The position numbers and the translations under genes were made by a program. The notes below the pieces were generated by a model. That model saw only the letters and a program-made list of their open reading frames with translations. It made no database searches and was not told the origin of the DNA. This document shows positions 28,095-37,296 of a stretch of 64,000 bases of DNA, piece by piece (positions within the stretch are counted from its first letter, which is position 1; every line of letters starts with the position of its first letter). The DNA lies in contig CAWCOH010000003.1 in the NCBI GenBank assembly GCA_963797115.1, positions 157,243 through 221,242 of the forward strand, in the 5' to 3' direction. The DNA is from AP-15 sp963797115. GTDB taxonomy: Bacteria > Pseudomonadota > Alphaproteobacteria > ATCC43930 > CGMCC-115725.

Positions 28095-28538
28095 TTAAAC
28101 CTCCTCAACCTGATCGAGATATTCGCCGTAGCCTTCGCTCTCCATGTCGTCGCGATGGATGAACCGGAGCGACGCGGAATTGATGCAGTAGCGCAGGCCA
28201 CCGCGATCAGCCGGGCCATCCGGGAAGACGTGGCCGAGGTGGCTGTCACCGTGGGTTGATCTAACCTCGGTCCTGATCATCTGATGGGAGGTGTCTCGCA
28301 ACTGATTGATGTTTGTGGAAACGATAGGCTTAGTGAAACTTGGCCACCCGCAGCCCGACTTAAACTTGTCGGACGACGCAAAGAGAGGCTCGCCAGAGAC
28401 GATGTCCACGTAAATGCCAGGCTCCGTGTGATCGTTGTATTCCCCGGTGAACGGGCGTTCTGTGCCCGCCTCCTGAGTGACACGGCGCTGCTCCGCCGTC
28501 AGTCGATCGATCGCCTCCTGCGACTTTCCATACTGCAT
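28095..28538 (-). CDS. msrB: Peptide methionine-R-sulfoxide reductase
   Basis: A 147-residue MsrB: SSDKFKSGCGWPSFTKPI, EVRSTHGDSHLGHVFPDGP and GLRYCINSASLRF, with the catalytic Cys in the last motif. The paired CxxC zinc sites of many MsrBs are absent. ATG 28538 (MQYGKSQEAID) follows GGAGGCTCATT; upstream in-frame sequence belongs to an unrelated remnant. It repairs oxidised methionine and leads the msrB-msrA-DJ-1-DUF417-RidA run. Confidence 0.93.
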   Translation of the reverse strand: MQYGKSQEAIDRLTAEQRRVTQEAGTERPFTGEYNDHTEPGIYVDIVSGEPLFASSDKFKSGCGWPSFTKPIVSTNINQLRDTSHQMIRTEVRSTHGDSHLGHVFPDGPADRGGLRYCINSASLRFIHRDDMESEGYGEYLDQVEEV

Positions 28539-28689
28539 AATGAGCCTCCAATACTTTGTTTGAGAGCCGATCGCGTTGCTGTTAGCCCTCAAGGTACACG
28601 CATCGTCTTCAGTTATCGCAGCGCGGGGCGAAGTTTTCCAATGCGCTGCGAGTATAGTTTCTATAGCGGCGGGGGTACTGCTGCGACGG

Positions 28690-28960
28690 TCCTCACTGCC
28701 ATTCGTACCTCGAGGCGAGTTGCGCGATCTTCGCATCTCGACCGGAGTGGTCGATCCCGAGACCGTCGCGATCATCAATTCCCGCTCCAAAGAGGCCTTC
28801 GATAGGCCGTGTGACGAGACCGGCAGCCGCAGCCGAGCGCTCTGGCAGGATGCAAATCGCACGGCCATCGGCAACCACGCGCTGCACCCAGTTCTTTCCG
28901 TGCGGAAGCGAGGCGACCGCGCCGACTTTGACAAGATGTATGCGCGGTTACACCCCGAAT
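28690..28960 (-). pseudogene. LysR-family C-terminal remnant
   Basis: Alternating frames give AICILPERSAAAAGLVTRPI, ERELMIATVSGSTTPVE and KIAQLASRYEWQ then stop, the effector domain end of a LysR regulator with two compensating frameshifts. It sits between msrB and quinone oxidoreductase 1. Confidence 0.6.
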
Positions 28961-28962
28961 CC

Positions 28963-29880
28963 TCAGGGACGAACGCGGATGATTGTCTTCCCCCTGCGTC
29001 GCTCGGTCGGGTTTAAGGCGGCGACGGCATCGTCGAGGGTCGAGACGTTGCCGATGTTCGTCCGCAGTCGTCCGTCCCGCACCCGTTGGACGATCTCACC
29101 CAGTTGGGCACGATCGGCCTCGACAACGAAGTCGACCGCCAAGCCGTCGGCGGGCCACGCCTCGGCCGGCCCGACGATGGACACCAGTGTCCCTCCAGCT
29201 CGAATCAGGCCTGCGGACCGCTTCTGGATGTCGCCGCCGATGACATCGAACACCAGATCGATGCCGCCGACGTCTTCCAGCGCGTCGTTGTCGAGGTCAA
29301 CGAACTCCTGCGCGCCGAAGTCGAGCACCGTCTGACGGTCGCCCGCGCGTCCGGTGCCGATGACGTAGGCGCCGGCCTCGCGCGCGAGTTGCGTCACCAT
29401 CGAACCGACTGCGCCGGCCGCGCCGTGCGCGAGGACGCTCTGCCCCGCCTGAAGGCGGCCGAGCTGGAACAGTCCCTGCCACGCGGTGAGGCCGGAGATT
29501 GGCAGGCTCGCGCCCACCTCGAAGTCGACGTCGCCCGGCAGCGGCGCGAGGTTGCGTGCCTCGATGGCTACATACTCCGCCAGGGTGCCGTCGCGATGCC
29601 AGTCGGCGAGGCCGAACACCCGCTGTCCTACAGACAGTCCTGTCGTGCCGTAGCCGAGAGCGGTGACCACTCCGGCCAGCTCGTGGCCAGGGATCGACGG
29701 TGTTCGGTTACGGTCGCGGCGATCGGTCCAGGTCGAGGGCCACGCCATCTCAGTCGGGACGAATCCCGACGCATGAATCTGAACGATGACGTCGTTTATC
29801 GCTGCCTGCGGCTCGGGCCGCTCCACCAGCGTCATCCCGGCCGTTCCCGCAGCTTGGTCCGTCACAACGATCGCCTTCAT
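28963..29880 (-). CDS. NADP-dependent quinone oxidoreductase (zinc-independent MDR) 1
   Basis: A 305-residue MDR protein without zinc-binding Cys: IPGHELAGVVTALGYGTTGL, the nucleotide-binding HGAAGAVGSMVTQLA (about 145-160) and DLVFDVIGGDIQKRSAGLI. Typical of NADPH:quinone or enone reductases that detoxify electrophiles. Intact, unlike its close paralogue at 31629-32547. A degenerate regulatory element lies about 60-120 bp upstream. Confidence 0.92.
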   Translation of the reverse strand: MKAIVVTDQAAGTAGMTLVERPEPQAAINDVIVQIHASGFVPTEMAWPSTWTDRRDRNRTPSIPGHELAGVVTALGYGTTGLSVGQRVFGLADWHRDGTLAEYVAIEARNLAPLPGDVDFEVGASLPISGLTAWQGLFQLGRLQAGQSVLAHGAAGAVGSMVTQLAREAGAYVIGTGRAGDRQTVLDFGAQEFVDLDNDALEDVGGIDLVFDVIGGDIQKRSAGLIRAGGTLVSIVGPAEAWPADGLAVDFVVEADRAQLGEIVQRVRDGRLRTNIGNVSTLDDAVAALNPTERRRGKTIIRVRP

Positions 29881-29934
29881 CGTCCACCTGCCTGTGTGTG
29901 GTAGGTCGTCATCTTCCGAATTCCTTCGCAGACG

Positions 29935-30003
29935 AGACGAAAATAGGAAGGCGAAGCTCGAGGGTCTAATGACCGTTGGTTATTGAGTCGATGCCATCGA
30001 CGC
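29935..30003 (-). promoter_or_regulatory. Degenerate LysR-type promoter element, copy 3 (towards QOR1)
   Basis: The minus strand has CGACTCAATAACCAACGG-TCATTAGAC followed about 20 bp later by CTATTTT. It aligns with the others over AATGACCGTTGGTTATTGAG (plus-strand reading, about 29968-29987) but lacks the full second half-site. Confidence 0.4.
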
Positions 30004-30068
30004 GGCGCGCAAAAATCGACGGTGCGGTACAAGCATCTGCTTCTCACGTCGAAAGGGAGCGTTAGTGG

Positions 30069-30234
30069 ATGGAGAGTGATGATTTCGAGGCGGCGCTAGC
30101 AGCACTCCCTGAGGGCTACAGCGAAGGAATATACGAGGGACGGCGATACGGCTTACGAAGGAGCACAATATCGGTGCCATGGCCGAGAAGTTCCAAGAGG
30201 GCGGCATTTCCGCATTAGCGTCTGACCCGAAATG
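30069..30234 (+). pseudogene. Unidentified small gene fragment
   Basis: ATG 30069 reads MESDDFEAALAALPEGYSEG then IYEGRRYG, with plausible coding composition. The frame then shifts; another frame continues TKEHNIGAMAEKFQEGG. Not recognised; probably a small conserved protein truncated by the palindromic repeat. Confidence 0.35.
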
Positions 30235-30260
30235 GCGCGCGTCATATCACTGCGTTACCC

Positions 30261-30338
30261 GTCACCCCCGCGAAGGCGGGGGTCCAGGGCAACCGCCGAG
30301 GTCTTGGGGCCTGGATTCCCGCTTTCGCGGGAATGACG
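30261..30338. repeat. Palindromic (REP-like) intergenic element
   Basis: GTCACCCCCGCGAAGGCGGG is followed about 35 bp later by TGGATTCCCGCTTTCGCGGG AATGAC, giving two imperfect inverted arms, each itself a hairpin. This is the known alphaproteobacterial dispersed palindrome. Confidence 0.85.
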
Positions 30339-30723
30339 AATAACGTAAGATATTGCTAAATTCATTTCTGGTCAGCCTCTTAACGTTCGACTATCGGTGC
30401 TGGGAATCCAGCGGTGATACTAGTCTGTTAATAAGCAATATCTTAGGAAGAGCGCGATGACCAGCCGATGTTCATTGAAGGACCTTGCGAAATACTATTC
30501 TCTTGTTGTCGTTCGGCAGCGATACGATCAGCCTCGCTATGCGACATCTTCAATCACAAGCTTCCTCCCGTTGAACTCCACGGTCTCGCCGGCCCGTGCT
30601 ACAGCAACGTAGTCGAAGTAACTTTTTCGCGGGCGCTTTGGAGGGCTGCACCCTCAAGCGAAAGCATTGTCTCTTTGATGATGTTCCTCGAGGACCCTCG
30701 TTCCACTCAATGCGTCTGAAGGT
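30339..30723. other. No gene recognised
   Basis: No supported ORF, RNA or promoter between the palindrome and the cupin gene. An AT-rich TTAATAAGCAATATC stretch near 30427 is not part of the regulatory element family. Confidence 0.5.
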
Positions 30724-31143
30724 CTATTTGATGGGCGTGGTCAGAGGGTTGTCATTGGTGTCGAGGACGAAGACAGCGAGCAGTTTTGCCGGCTCGGTCC
30801 TGCTGGCATTGCGGCTGATCGAATGGGTCGCACCCGGCGGTTCGGACCAGCTCTCACCCGCCCGATAGATGCGGGTCTCGCCGTCATTCACCTTCAACTC
30901 GATCGCGCCCGAGATCACGTAGGCGTAGATGAAGGACGATTTCGCGTGGGTGTGGGGCGGGGAAGCTGCGCCCGGCGCGTAATTGACTTCCAGGGCGATC
31001 AGCGACTTGCCGGGGATATTGGGAATCGCCGCCTCGAAGTTCTTGGTGACGGTTTCCGCTTGGCCGTCATGGGCTGCGACGGGGCCGGCCATCGAGATGG
31101 CAAGGGCCAAGCAGGTGGCGGCAATGATGGTCCGGATCTTCAT
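30724..31143 (-). CDS. Exported cupin-domain protein
   Basis: A 139-residue protein with a signal peptide (MKIRTIIAATCLALAISMAG) and a cupin barrel: PGAASPPHTHAKSSFIYAYV (metal-ligand His) and GESWSEPPGATHSISRNASR (second motif with His). Small secreted cupins of this type are common in oxidative-stress islands; the reaction is unknown. Confidence 0.88.
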   Translation of the reverse strand: MKIRTIIAATCLALAISMAGPVAAHDGQAETVTKNFEAAIPNIPGKSLIALEVNYAPGAASPPHTHAKSSFIYAYVISGAIELKVNDGETRIYRAGESWSEPPGATHSISRNASRTEPAKLLAVFVLDTNDNPLTTPIK

Positions 31144-31179
31144 GGGCTTCCTTCTTCTGCCTATAGGTTGGTCTTCGCT

Positions 31180-31632
31180 CTAGGCCGCAGTCACTTCCTG
31201 CCCGCGCTGCACCGCCGGACGCGCGAGGCCGCGGTCGAGCCACGCCTGCACACGAAGAACGCGGTCGAAGCCGACGAGCTCGCGCGCTTCGTAAAAGCCG
31301 ATCAGGTTGCGCACGCAGCCGCGCAGCGAAATATCGGCGATGCTGTAGTCAGCGCCCATCACCCAGTCGCGGCCCGCAAGCCGTTTGTTGAGGACACCGA
31401 GCTGGCCCGCAGGCGGAGCCACAACCAAGAACCGAAACGGCCGCGGTACACGCTTGTTCGCGATTTCGACGACCTTTGCCCCCAGTTCCTCAGTGATTTT
31501 TGCGTCGACGTTAACAACGCGCGAGATCAGCCAGATTGCAAAGGCAACGACGGTCGAGACGATCGCCACGATGCAAAAGGCGACGATGATCCACGAGGAG
31601 GGCAGAACCGCTCGCCCTCCCCGGGTCCTCAC
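31180..31632 (-). pseudogene. Chimeric ORF: small membrane-protein start fused to a GST C terminus
   Basis: The first ~60 residues hold a membrane span (WIIVAFCIVAIVSTVVAFAI) and a cytosolic KITEELGAKVVEIANKRV. From PRPFRFL the frame changes character and becomes a GST C-terminal domain (LAGRDWVMGADYSIADISL, AWLDRGLARPAVQRG). Two unrelated fragments appear joined in frame, probably by deletion. An open reading frame exists but a functional product is doubtful. Confidence 0.55.
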
Positions 31633-32547
31633 GGACGAACGCGGATGGTCGTCTTCCCCTCGCGTCGCTCGGTCCGGTTGAAGGCGGCGACGGCGTTGTC
31701 GAGGGTCGCGATGTTGCCGATGTTCGTCCGCAGTCGTCCGTCACGCACCCGCTGGATGATCTCACTTAGTTGGGCGCGATCGGACACGAGAACAAAGTCG
31801 ATCTCCAGGCCGTCGGCGGGCCGCGCCTCGGTCGGCCCGGCGATGGTCACCAGCGTTCCTCCGGCTCGAATCAGGCGTGCGGACCGTTTCCCGATGTCGC
31901 CGCCGATGACATCGAAAACCAGATCGAACTCCGCCGAGGTCTTCGAGGACGTCGTTCTCGAGGTCGACGAACTCCTGCGCGCCGAAGTCGAGCGCCTTCT
32001 GACGGTCGGCAGCGCGTCCGGTGCCGATGACGTAGGCGCCGAACTCACGTGCGAGCTGCGTGACCATCGACCCGACTGCGCCGGCTGCGCCGTGCACGAG
32101 GACGCTCTGCCCCGCCTGAAGACGGCCATGCTCGAACAGTCCCTGCCACGCAGTCAGGCCCGGCATCGCTGCGCTCGCGCCCACCGTGAAGTCGACGTCG
32201 CCCGGCAGCGGCGCGAGGTTGCGTGCCTCGACGGCCACATACTCCGCCAGGGTGCCGCCGCGATACGAGTCCGAAAGGCCGAACACCCGCTGTCCCACCG
32301 ACAGCCCCGTCGTGCCGTAGCCGCGAGCAGTAACCACTCCGGCCAGCTCCTGCCCGGGAATCACCGGCGTCCGGTCACGGCCGAGGCGATCGGTCCAGGT
32401 CGAGGGCCACGTCAGCTCATCCCAGGTGAATCCCGACGCATGAACCTGAACAACGACGTCGTTTATCGCTGCCTGCGGCTCGGGCCGCTCCACCAGCGTC
32501 ATGCCGGCTGTTCCCGCAGCCTGGTCCGTCACCACGATCGCCTTCAT
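31629..32547 (-). pseudogene. Quinone oxidoreductase 2, frameshifted paralogue
   Basis: From ATG 32547 (MKAIVVTDQAAGTAGM) it is highly similar to QOR1, keeping IPGQELAGVVTARGYGTTGL and HGAAGAVGSMVTQLA. The frame is lost at about 31925 (LEDLGGV) and resumes in another frame (DLVFDVIGGDIGKRSARLIR) to the stop at 31629. A one-base deletion explains it. Element copy 4 lies about 200 bp upstream, followed by a LysR pseudogene. Confidence 0.85.
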
Positions 32548-32744
32548 CGTCCGCCTCTCCCCAAATAGGAGGCTAAGGGCTCGACACGGATAATTTCCCT
32601 TTTCATCGGCGGTTCTCCAGCTGCTCGCTGTTAAAAATGTCATTTGACTGTCCCGCTGGCCGTCAGCCAACCAAGCCGTCGAAGGAACCTGAATTGAGCG
32701 CGATGAAGGTCACCACGCGGACATCAGCGCCTTGATTGCCCGCA

Positions 32745-32816
32745 GGGCAAATCTATGCAGCGCGTAGCTGCTCGTGAAATGTCGCCAGGGTATAGGGTCG
32801 ATAAGCGCTCGATATG
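32745..32816 (-). promoter_or_regulatory. LysR-type promoter element, copy 4 (towards QOR2)
   Basis: The minus strand has CTTATCGACCCTATAC (32790-32805), ACATTTCACGAGC, a spacer, and CTGCATAGATTTGCC. Lies directly downstream of the LysR pseudogene. Confidence 0.7.
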
Positions 32817-32835
32817 ACCTCTGCCATAAAGCGCG

Positions 32836-33758
32836 TTAAGCGGCGGCAGCCGACCTTCGCCGGGTTTCTCGCCGATTGGGAGCGACTGACGCCGACGGCC
32901 AGGGATGACGCCGCACCGCTTTTACGAAGGCTGCGACCGGCGGTGACCAGCGACGGCCGGCGACGCTGACCAGGCAGACGTTGCGCGCGACCGCAGGCGA
33001 TACGACCGGGCACCCAACGACATCCGGGAAGGTGGCTGTATATTCGGGCAGGAAGCAGAACTCCCATCCCGGCAGCGACCATTGTGAGGATCCAGTCCTC
33101 GCGCTCGCTTTGATACGATTTCACGAGGTTCGCGCCATGCTCCCGGCACAAGTCGTCGAGCACATCATAAAACTCGCAGTTGATCCTCGAGAGGTAGAAC
33201 TCACCGTCGAGGTCGGCCATGCGAATTTCATTCTCCATGGCAAACCGATGACCCGCGGAGCAAGCAAGAACGAACCGCTCCGAATAAAGTTTGGAAGCCT
33301 GAAGTGGCGCGGGAGAGCCGTCTGGGCGAGCCATCAACGCCACATCCAGCTCGCCCTTCGCCAGCAGATCGCAGAGCTGGTCTGGCATGCCCTCCAGCAG
33401 CGTGATCTCAATTCCCGGGTTGTCCGCCCTGAAGCGGCCCAAAAAGCTGACGAACTGCACCGGGGCGACAGTACACATGACGCCGACTGAGAGGCTCGCG
33501 CCCTCCAGCTTGAGGAAGCGGGTCGCCGTTTGCTTTGCCTCGCCCGCTTGCGCCATGATTTCGGTCAGGTGCGGTTCCAAGCTCGGTCATGTGGGTGTTG
33601 TTTGGCTCGCGAGAGAACAGCAAGCCGCCGAGCTCATCCTCCATTTTTCGGATAGCGCGCGTCAGGGCCGGCTGACTGACATGGCATTCTTCGGCCGCCT
33701 TGGTGAAGTTGAGTGTCCGGCTCATCGCGAGAAAATAGCGGATCTCCTGCATTTCCAT
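32836..33758 (-). pseudogene. LysR-family regulator, two frameshifts
   Basis: ATG 33758 gives the winged helix MEMQEIRYFLAMSRTLNFTK...PALTRAIRKMEDELGG. The frame changes at about 33572 and again at about 33055 (GMGVLLPARIY against GMGVCFLPEYTA in the paralogue). The ancestral frame ends at TAA 32836. It is about 80% identical to the intact LysR at 45134-46066, and like it ends next to a promoter element. Confidence 0.85.
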
Positions 33759-34181
33759 ACCGGTCGCCCCTTGGCCTGCCCCGACTAACCAAGATTCCTT
33801 GAGGGCACTGTTCGCGGGCTCGGCGGTTTTGACATCGAGCCGATATTGCGGGGCCTGGAGCGGGTCGAACGCGCCGTGTTGCGCCCCGCATGGACAGCCG
33901 AAGCCTTGCGCGATCCGCAATGAGAACTCTCCCAGGCCTCAGCCAGCGATGGCTTGGTGTCCCGGATCACCTGGCCGCCCCCATTGATGATAATCGAGAA
34001 GCACTTCGCGATGCTTCCATTGGATTCGCCCGCGGACCTGTGCTTTTCTCGTCACACCAAATTAATAGTGACAATATCCATTCCTCGCGGGTGAGGCTGC
34101 GCGAGCGGATTTTCGACAGAACTTTGCGATCTGTTCCAATTCGAGCTGAGCACTCGTTGTGGTCGGGACCGGCCCTCGCTT
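33759..34181. other. No gene recognised
   Basis: A plus-strand stretch (about 33795-33920) reads GTVRGLGGFDIEPILRGLER with a plausible helix but has no start or family assignment. Otherwise nothing supported. Confidence 0.4.
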
Positions 34182-34490
34182 CTATTCGGTCAACGCGCGG
34201 AGGAGCACGATCTTCGCTCCACCATCCGCGAGCGACGTCACCTGCTCCATCAGCGTCTTGAAGTGCACCGTACGAAAGTGCGCCTCGAGGGCCTCCTGAT
34301 TCTCAAAGCACTCGTACAAAACGAAGTGCCCCGGCGCCCTGCGATCCTCGTGCAGGCGGAAGACACTGTTGCCCTCTTCCAAGCGCGTCGGCGGAATCGC
34401 AGCTTGGATCACTTGCCTTAAAGCTTCGGCCTTTCCGGGCTGCGCGGTCATCTCGGCGACGACTACGATCTCGGTCTCATTCGCCACCAT
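34182..34490 (-). CDS. Antibiotic biosynthesis monooxygenase (ABM) domain protein
   Basis: A 102-residue dimeric ferredoxin-like ABM fold: VVVAEMTAQPGKAEALRQVI, RLHEDRRAPGHFVLYECFEN, EALEAHFRTVHFKTL. Family members include quinol monooxygenases and haem-degrading enzymes; the one here lacks features that would separate them. Promoter element copy 5 is about 135 bp upstream; the divergent neighbour is hemC1. Confidence 0.88.
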   Translation of the reverse strand: MVANETEIVVVAEMTAQPGKAEALRQVIQAAIPPTRLEEGNSVFRLHEDRRAPGHFVLYECFENQEALEAHFRTVHFKTLMEQVTSLADGGAKIVLLRALTE

Positions 34491-34624
34491 CGTCTCTCCT
34501 TCTGCGATGCCGATAAATCGGGGCGGCCATCTCCGTTACAACGGATATGCGCGGGAACGGCGCCAACTGACCCGGCGCGAAGGTCTAAGCGCACAGCAGC
34601 TGCAGATCAGAACGCTGGTCTCGA

Positions 34625-34695
34625 GGGCAAAGCTATCGAGCACGCGGCCGCTAGTGAAATGCCGGTTGGGTATCGGGCCGATAAGTTTCCGACAT
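34625..34695 (-). promoter_or_regulatory. LysR-type promoter element, copy 5 (towards ABM gene, divergent from hemC1)
   Basis: A perfect 13-bp palindrome TATCGGGCCGATA at 34671-34683. The minus-strand order is repeat, GGCATTTCACTAGC, spacer, CTCGATAGCTTTGCC. Its repeat lies about 110 bp before hemC1, so one bound regulator could affect both genes. Confidence 0.75.
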
Positions 34696-34791
34696 AATTC
34701 TTGCTCCGGCTATTCACTACCCGAGAGCCAACTAGACCGCCCTTGGAACGATTGCTGCAGCGGGTTAGAACAGGTGGCCAGGAGAACGCCC

Positions 34792-35721
34792 GTGTCCCTT
34801 CGCCCTCTCCGCATTGGTACCCGCGGCAGCCCGATGGCGCTGCGTCAGACCGCTCTCGTCGCAGACCGTTTGACTGCAGCCCACCCGAACCTCGCCGTGA
34901 TCGGGGCAATCGAGATCGTCACCATCCGCACGACTGGCGATCGGGTGCAGAACCGCTTGCTCGACGAGATCGGGGGCAAAGGCCTGTTCGCCAAGGAAAT
35001 AGAAGAGGCGCTGCTCGCTCGGCATATCGATTTTGCAGTACACGCGCTGAAAGATCTGGAGACCTGGCTACCCGACAGGCTTGCGGTCGCCTGCGTGCTG
35101 CCGCGTGACGACCCTCGCGATGCGCTGTTGTCGACGCGGCCGACGAGTTTGGCTTCCCTGCCAACGGGTGCGCGAGTCGGCACTGCTTCGTTGCGACGGC
35201 AAGCTCAGTTGTTGCGACGCCGCCCGGACCTTGTGGTCGTGCCAATTCGCGGGAATGTGAACACGCGGATGCGAAAGCTTGACGCCGGTGACGTCGATGC
35301 GCTGGTGTTGGCGCTGTGTGGCCTCGAACGCCTCGGCGAGGCCGGTCGCGCTGTCGAGATCGTGTCCCGTGAGGCCATGCTGCCCGCGGTCGGGCAAGGC
35401 GCCCTCGCCATCGAATGTCGTGCCGCGGACGAAATGGTGCGTCAGCTAGTGGAGCCACTTCATGACGCGGCAACCGCGGCCTGCGTCGGTGCGGAGCGCG
35501 CCATGCTCGCCACCCTCGACGGCTCCTGCCGTACCCCGATAGCCGGGCTCGCCGAGATAGAGGGCGGCCGGCTGAAGCTCGAAGGGTTGCTGTTGAAACC
35601 GGACGGCAGCGACGAGATCCGGGGCCGGCGCGAGGGCGGAATCCGCGACGCGGCGGCACTTGGAACCGAGTTGGGTCGCGAGTTGCGACGCCGGGCGGGC
35701 CCCGGTTTCGGGCTCGGCTAA
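34792..35721 (+). CDS. hemC: Hydroxymethylbilane synthase (porphobilinogen deaminase) 1
   Basis: A 309-residue HemC. RIGTRGSPMALRQT at the N terminus, catalytic Asp88 in VHALKDLETWLP (usual HSLKDLPT, so slightly divergent), arginines in VGTASLRRQAQLLRRRPDL, and the dipyrromethane-cofactor Cys246 in DGSCRTPIAG. GTG 34792 is the start because it sits four residues before the conserved motif, as in the paralogue at 60040. It polymerises four porphobilinogens. Transcribed convergently with hemA1. Confidence 0.94.
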   Translation: MSLRPLRIGTRGSPMALRQTALVADRLTAAHPNLAVIGAIEIVTIRTTGDRVQNRLLDEIGGKGLFAKEIEEALLARHIDFAVHALKDLETWLPDRLAVACVLPRDDPRDALLSTRPTSLASLPTGARVGTASLRRQAQLLRRRPDLVVVPIRGNVNTRMRKLDAGDVDALVLALCGLERLGEAGRAVEIVSREAMLPAVGQGALAIECRAADEMVRQLVEPLHDAATAACVGAERAMLATLDGSCRTPIAGLAEIEGGRLKLEGLLLKPDGSDEIRGRREGGIRDAAALGTELGRELRRRAGPGFGLG

Positions 35722-35827
35722 TCCCACTTGCAGCGCTTTCGGGCGGCCCCGTTTGACTGCCGGAAGTAAGGCTCGGCGCGGACTTCAGCCCAAGCGCAGC
35801 GAGCCATGCCACGTCATGCGCTCGAGT

Positions 35828-37087
35828 TCAGGCGGCGGGCCGCAAACGTGTCAAAGCCGATATTGGGACCACGTTGGTTTCGTTTGGCAGCCCCAGCTTG
35901 TCCCAAACCTCCCGCAACGCATTGGCCAGGTGGTCGATCAGCCGATTGTCATGGAATGGTGTGGGCGTGATACGAAGCCGCTCGGTGCCTCGCGGTACGG
36001 TCGGATAGTTGATCGGCTGGATATAAATGGCATACCCCTCCAACAGGAGCGCTGAGGCCTCTCGGCAGAGATCGGGATCGCCAACCGGGACGGGAATGAT
36101 ATGCGATTGCGACGACATCATCGGAATGCCGGCCTCGCGCAGTGCACTGCACGTCTTGTCGACCCGAAGCCAATGGGCCATCCGTTCGGCGAACGATCTT
36201 TTTAGATGGATGACGCTTTGTCTCGCGGCGGCAGCGACCGCCGGCGGCATCGCGGTCGTGAAGATGAAGCTCGGCGCGGCCGAACGGATCGCATCACAGA
36301 TCACCGCATCGGCTGCGATGTAGCCACCCACGACGCCAAAGCCCTTGGCCAGTGTCCCTTCGATAACGTCGACGTGGTCCATGACCCCATCGCGCTCGGC
36401 AATGCCAGCGCCACGCAGGCCGTAGAGACCGACGGCATGCACTTCGTCGAGGTAGGTCAGCGCTCCGAATTTTGTCGCCAAATCGCAGATGCGCCCGATC
36501 GGGGCAATATCGCCATCCATCGAGTAAAGCGACTCGAACGCAATGACCTTCGGGCGGCTGGGTTCTGTTTCTTTCAGCAGCGCCTCGAGATGGCCCAAAT
36601 CGTTGTGCCGGAAGATCCGCTTCTCGGCGCCGCTAGCCCGGATCCCCGCGATCATCGAAGCGTGATTTTTCTCATCCGATAAAATGAGACAATTCGGCAA
36701 CAATCGGCCGATTGTGCCAAGCCCCGCCTCATTGGACACATAGCCAGAAGAGAAGGCGAGTGCGGCCTCCTTGCGGTGCAGATCGGCGAGCTCGACCTCC
36801 AGCATGACAATAGCGTGGCTATTGCCGGAGATGTTGCGGGTCCCTCCAGCGCCGGCGCCATTCCGCAGTGCCGTCTCAAGCATCGCGTTGACGACAGCGG
36901 GATGGCGTCCCATCCCAAGATAGTCATTCGAACACCAGACGACGACCTCGCGCGCAATCCCCTCGCTGCGCCAGGTGGCATAGGGTGGACGGTCGGCGTG
37001 TCGCTCGAGATCGGTAAAGATGCGATAACGGCCTTCTCGACGCACGCCGTCGAGAAATGCTTCGAAATGATTTCGCGGTGTCGTCAT
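35828..37087 (-). CDS. hemA: 5-aminolevulinate synthase 1
   Basis: A 419-residue PLP enzyme of the C4 (Shemin) pathway, joining glycine and succinyl-CoA. WCSNDYLGMGRHP and GAGAGGTRNISGNSH (about 78-91) at the N terminus, TYLDEVHAVGLYG (211-223) and the PLP Lys248 in GTLAKGFGVVGGY. Length and motifs are complete. ATG 37087 follows GAGGACGCA. A second copy at 58417 is about 88% identical. It is far from any tetrapyrrole operon and sits behind haem-protein genes. Confidence 0.95.
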   Translation of the reverse strand: MTTPRNHFEAFLDGVRREGRYRIFTDLERHADRPPYATWRSEGIAREVVVWCSNDYLGMGRHPAVVNAMLETALRNGAGAGGTRNISGNSHAIVMLEVELADLHRKEAALAFSSGYVSNEAGLGTIGRLLPNCLILSDEKNHASMIAGIRASGAEKRIFRHNDLGHLEALLKETEPSRPKVIAFESLYSMDGDIAPIGRICDLATKFGALTYLDEVHAVGLYGLRGAGIAERDGVMDHVDVIEGTLAKGFGVVGGYIAADAVICDAIRSAAPSFIFTTAMPPAVAAAARQSVIHLKRSFAERMAHWLRVDKTCSALREAGIPMMSSQSHIIPVPVGDPDLCREASALLLEGYAIYIQPINYPTVPRGTERLRITPTPFHDNRLIDHLANALREVWDKLGLPNETNVVPISALTRLRPAA

Positions 37088-37277
37088 TGCGTCCTCTCGG
37101 TTTTCGCCTCAAAGCCTCAAAAATGGTCGTGGCGCCTTTGAGTTCCGCCGAGCGCCGACCGCGCATTGTTAGGGTCGATTCCGCCGCCTGGCGAAACGTG
37201 ACACCGAGCGCGCGCATCGCTTGCGGAACGTTTTGGGTGGCGCGGAATAATCGCACTGACGCTGCTCTGCTCATTCT
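37088..37277 (-). other. Possible small ORF upstream of hemA1
   Basis: A minus-strand frame from ATG about 37277 (MSRAASVRLFRATQNVPQAM) reads RALGVTFRQAAESTLTMRG with coding-like composition, but has no stop before the hemA1 start and overlaps it out of frame. It may be a short leader gene or chance. No counterpart precedes hemA2. Confidence 0.25.
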
Positions 37278-37296
37278 TGCCGCCCGTCCCCTCCGG

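Noticed and set aside
30420..30450. Tenth regulatory element at AATAAGCAATATC
   Set aside because: It lacks the dyad, the TTTCAC box and the ATAGATT box.
30823..32568. Open plus-strand frame of 581 codons
   Set aside because: It is antisense to the cupin, GST and quinone oxidoreductase 2 sequences, whose minus-strand frames carry clear family motifs; long antisense frames are expected in GC-rich DNA.
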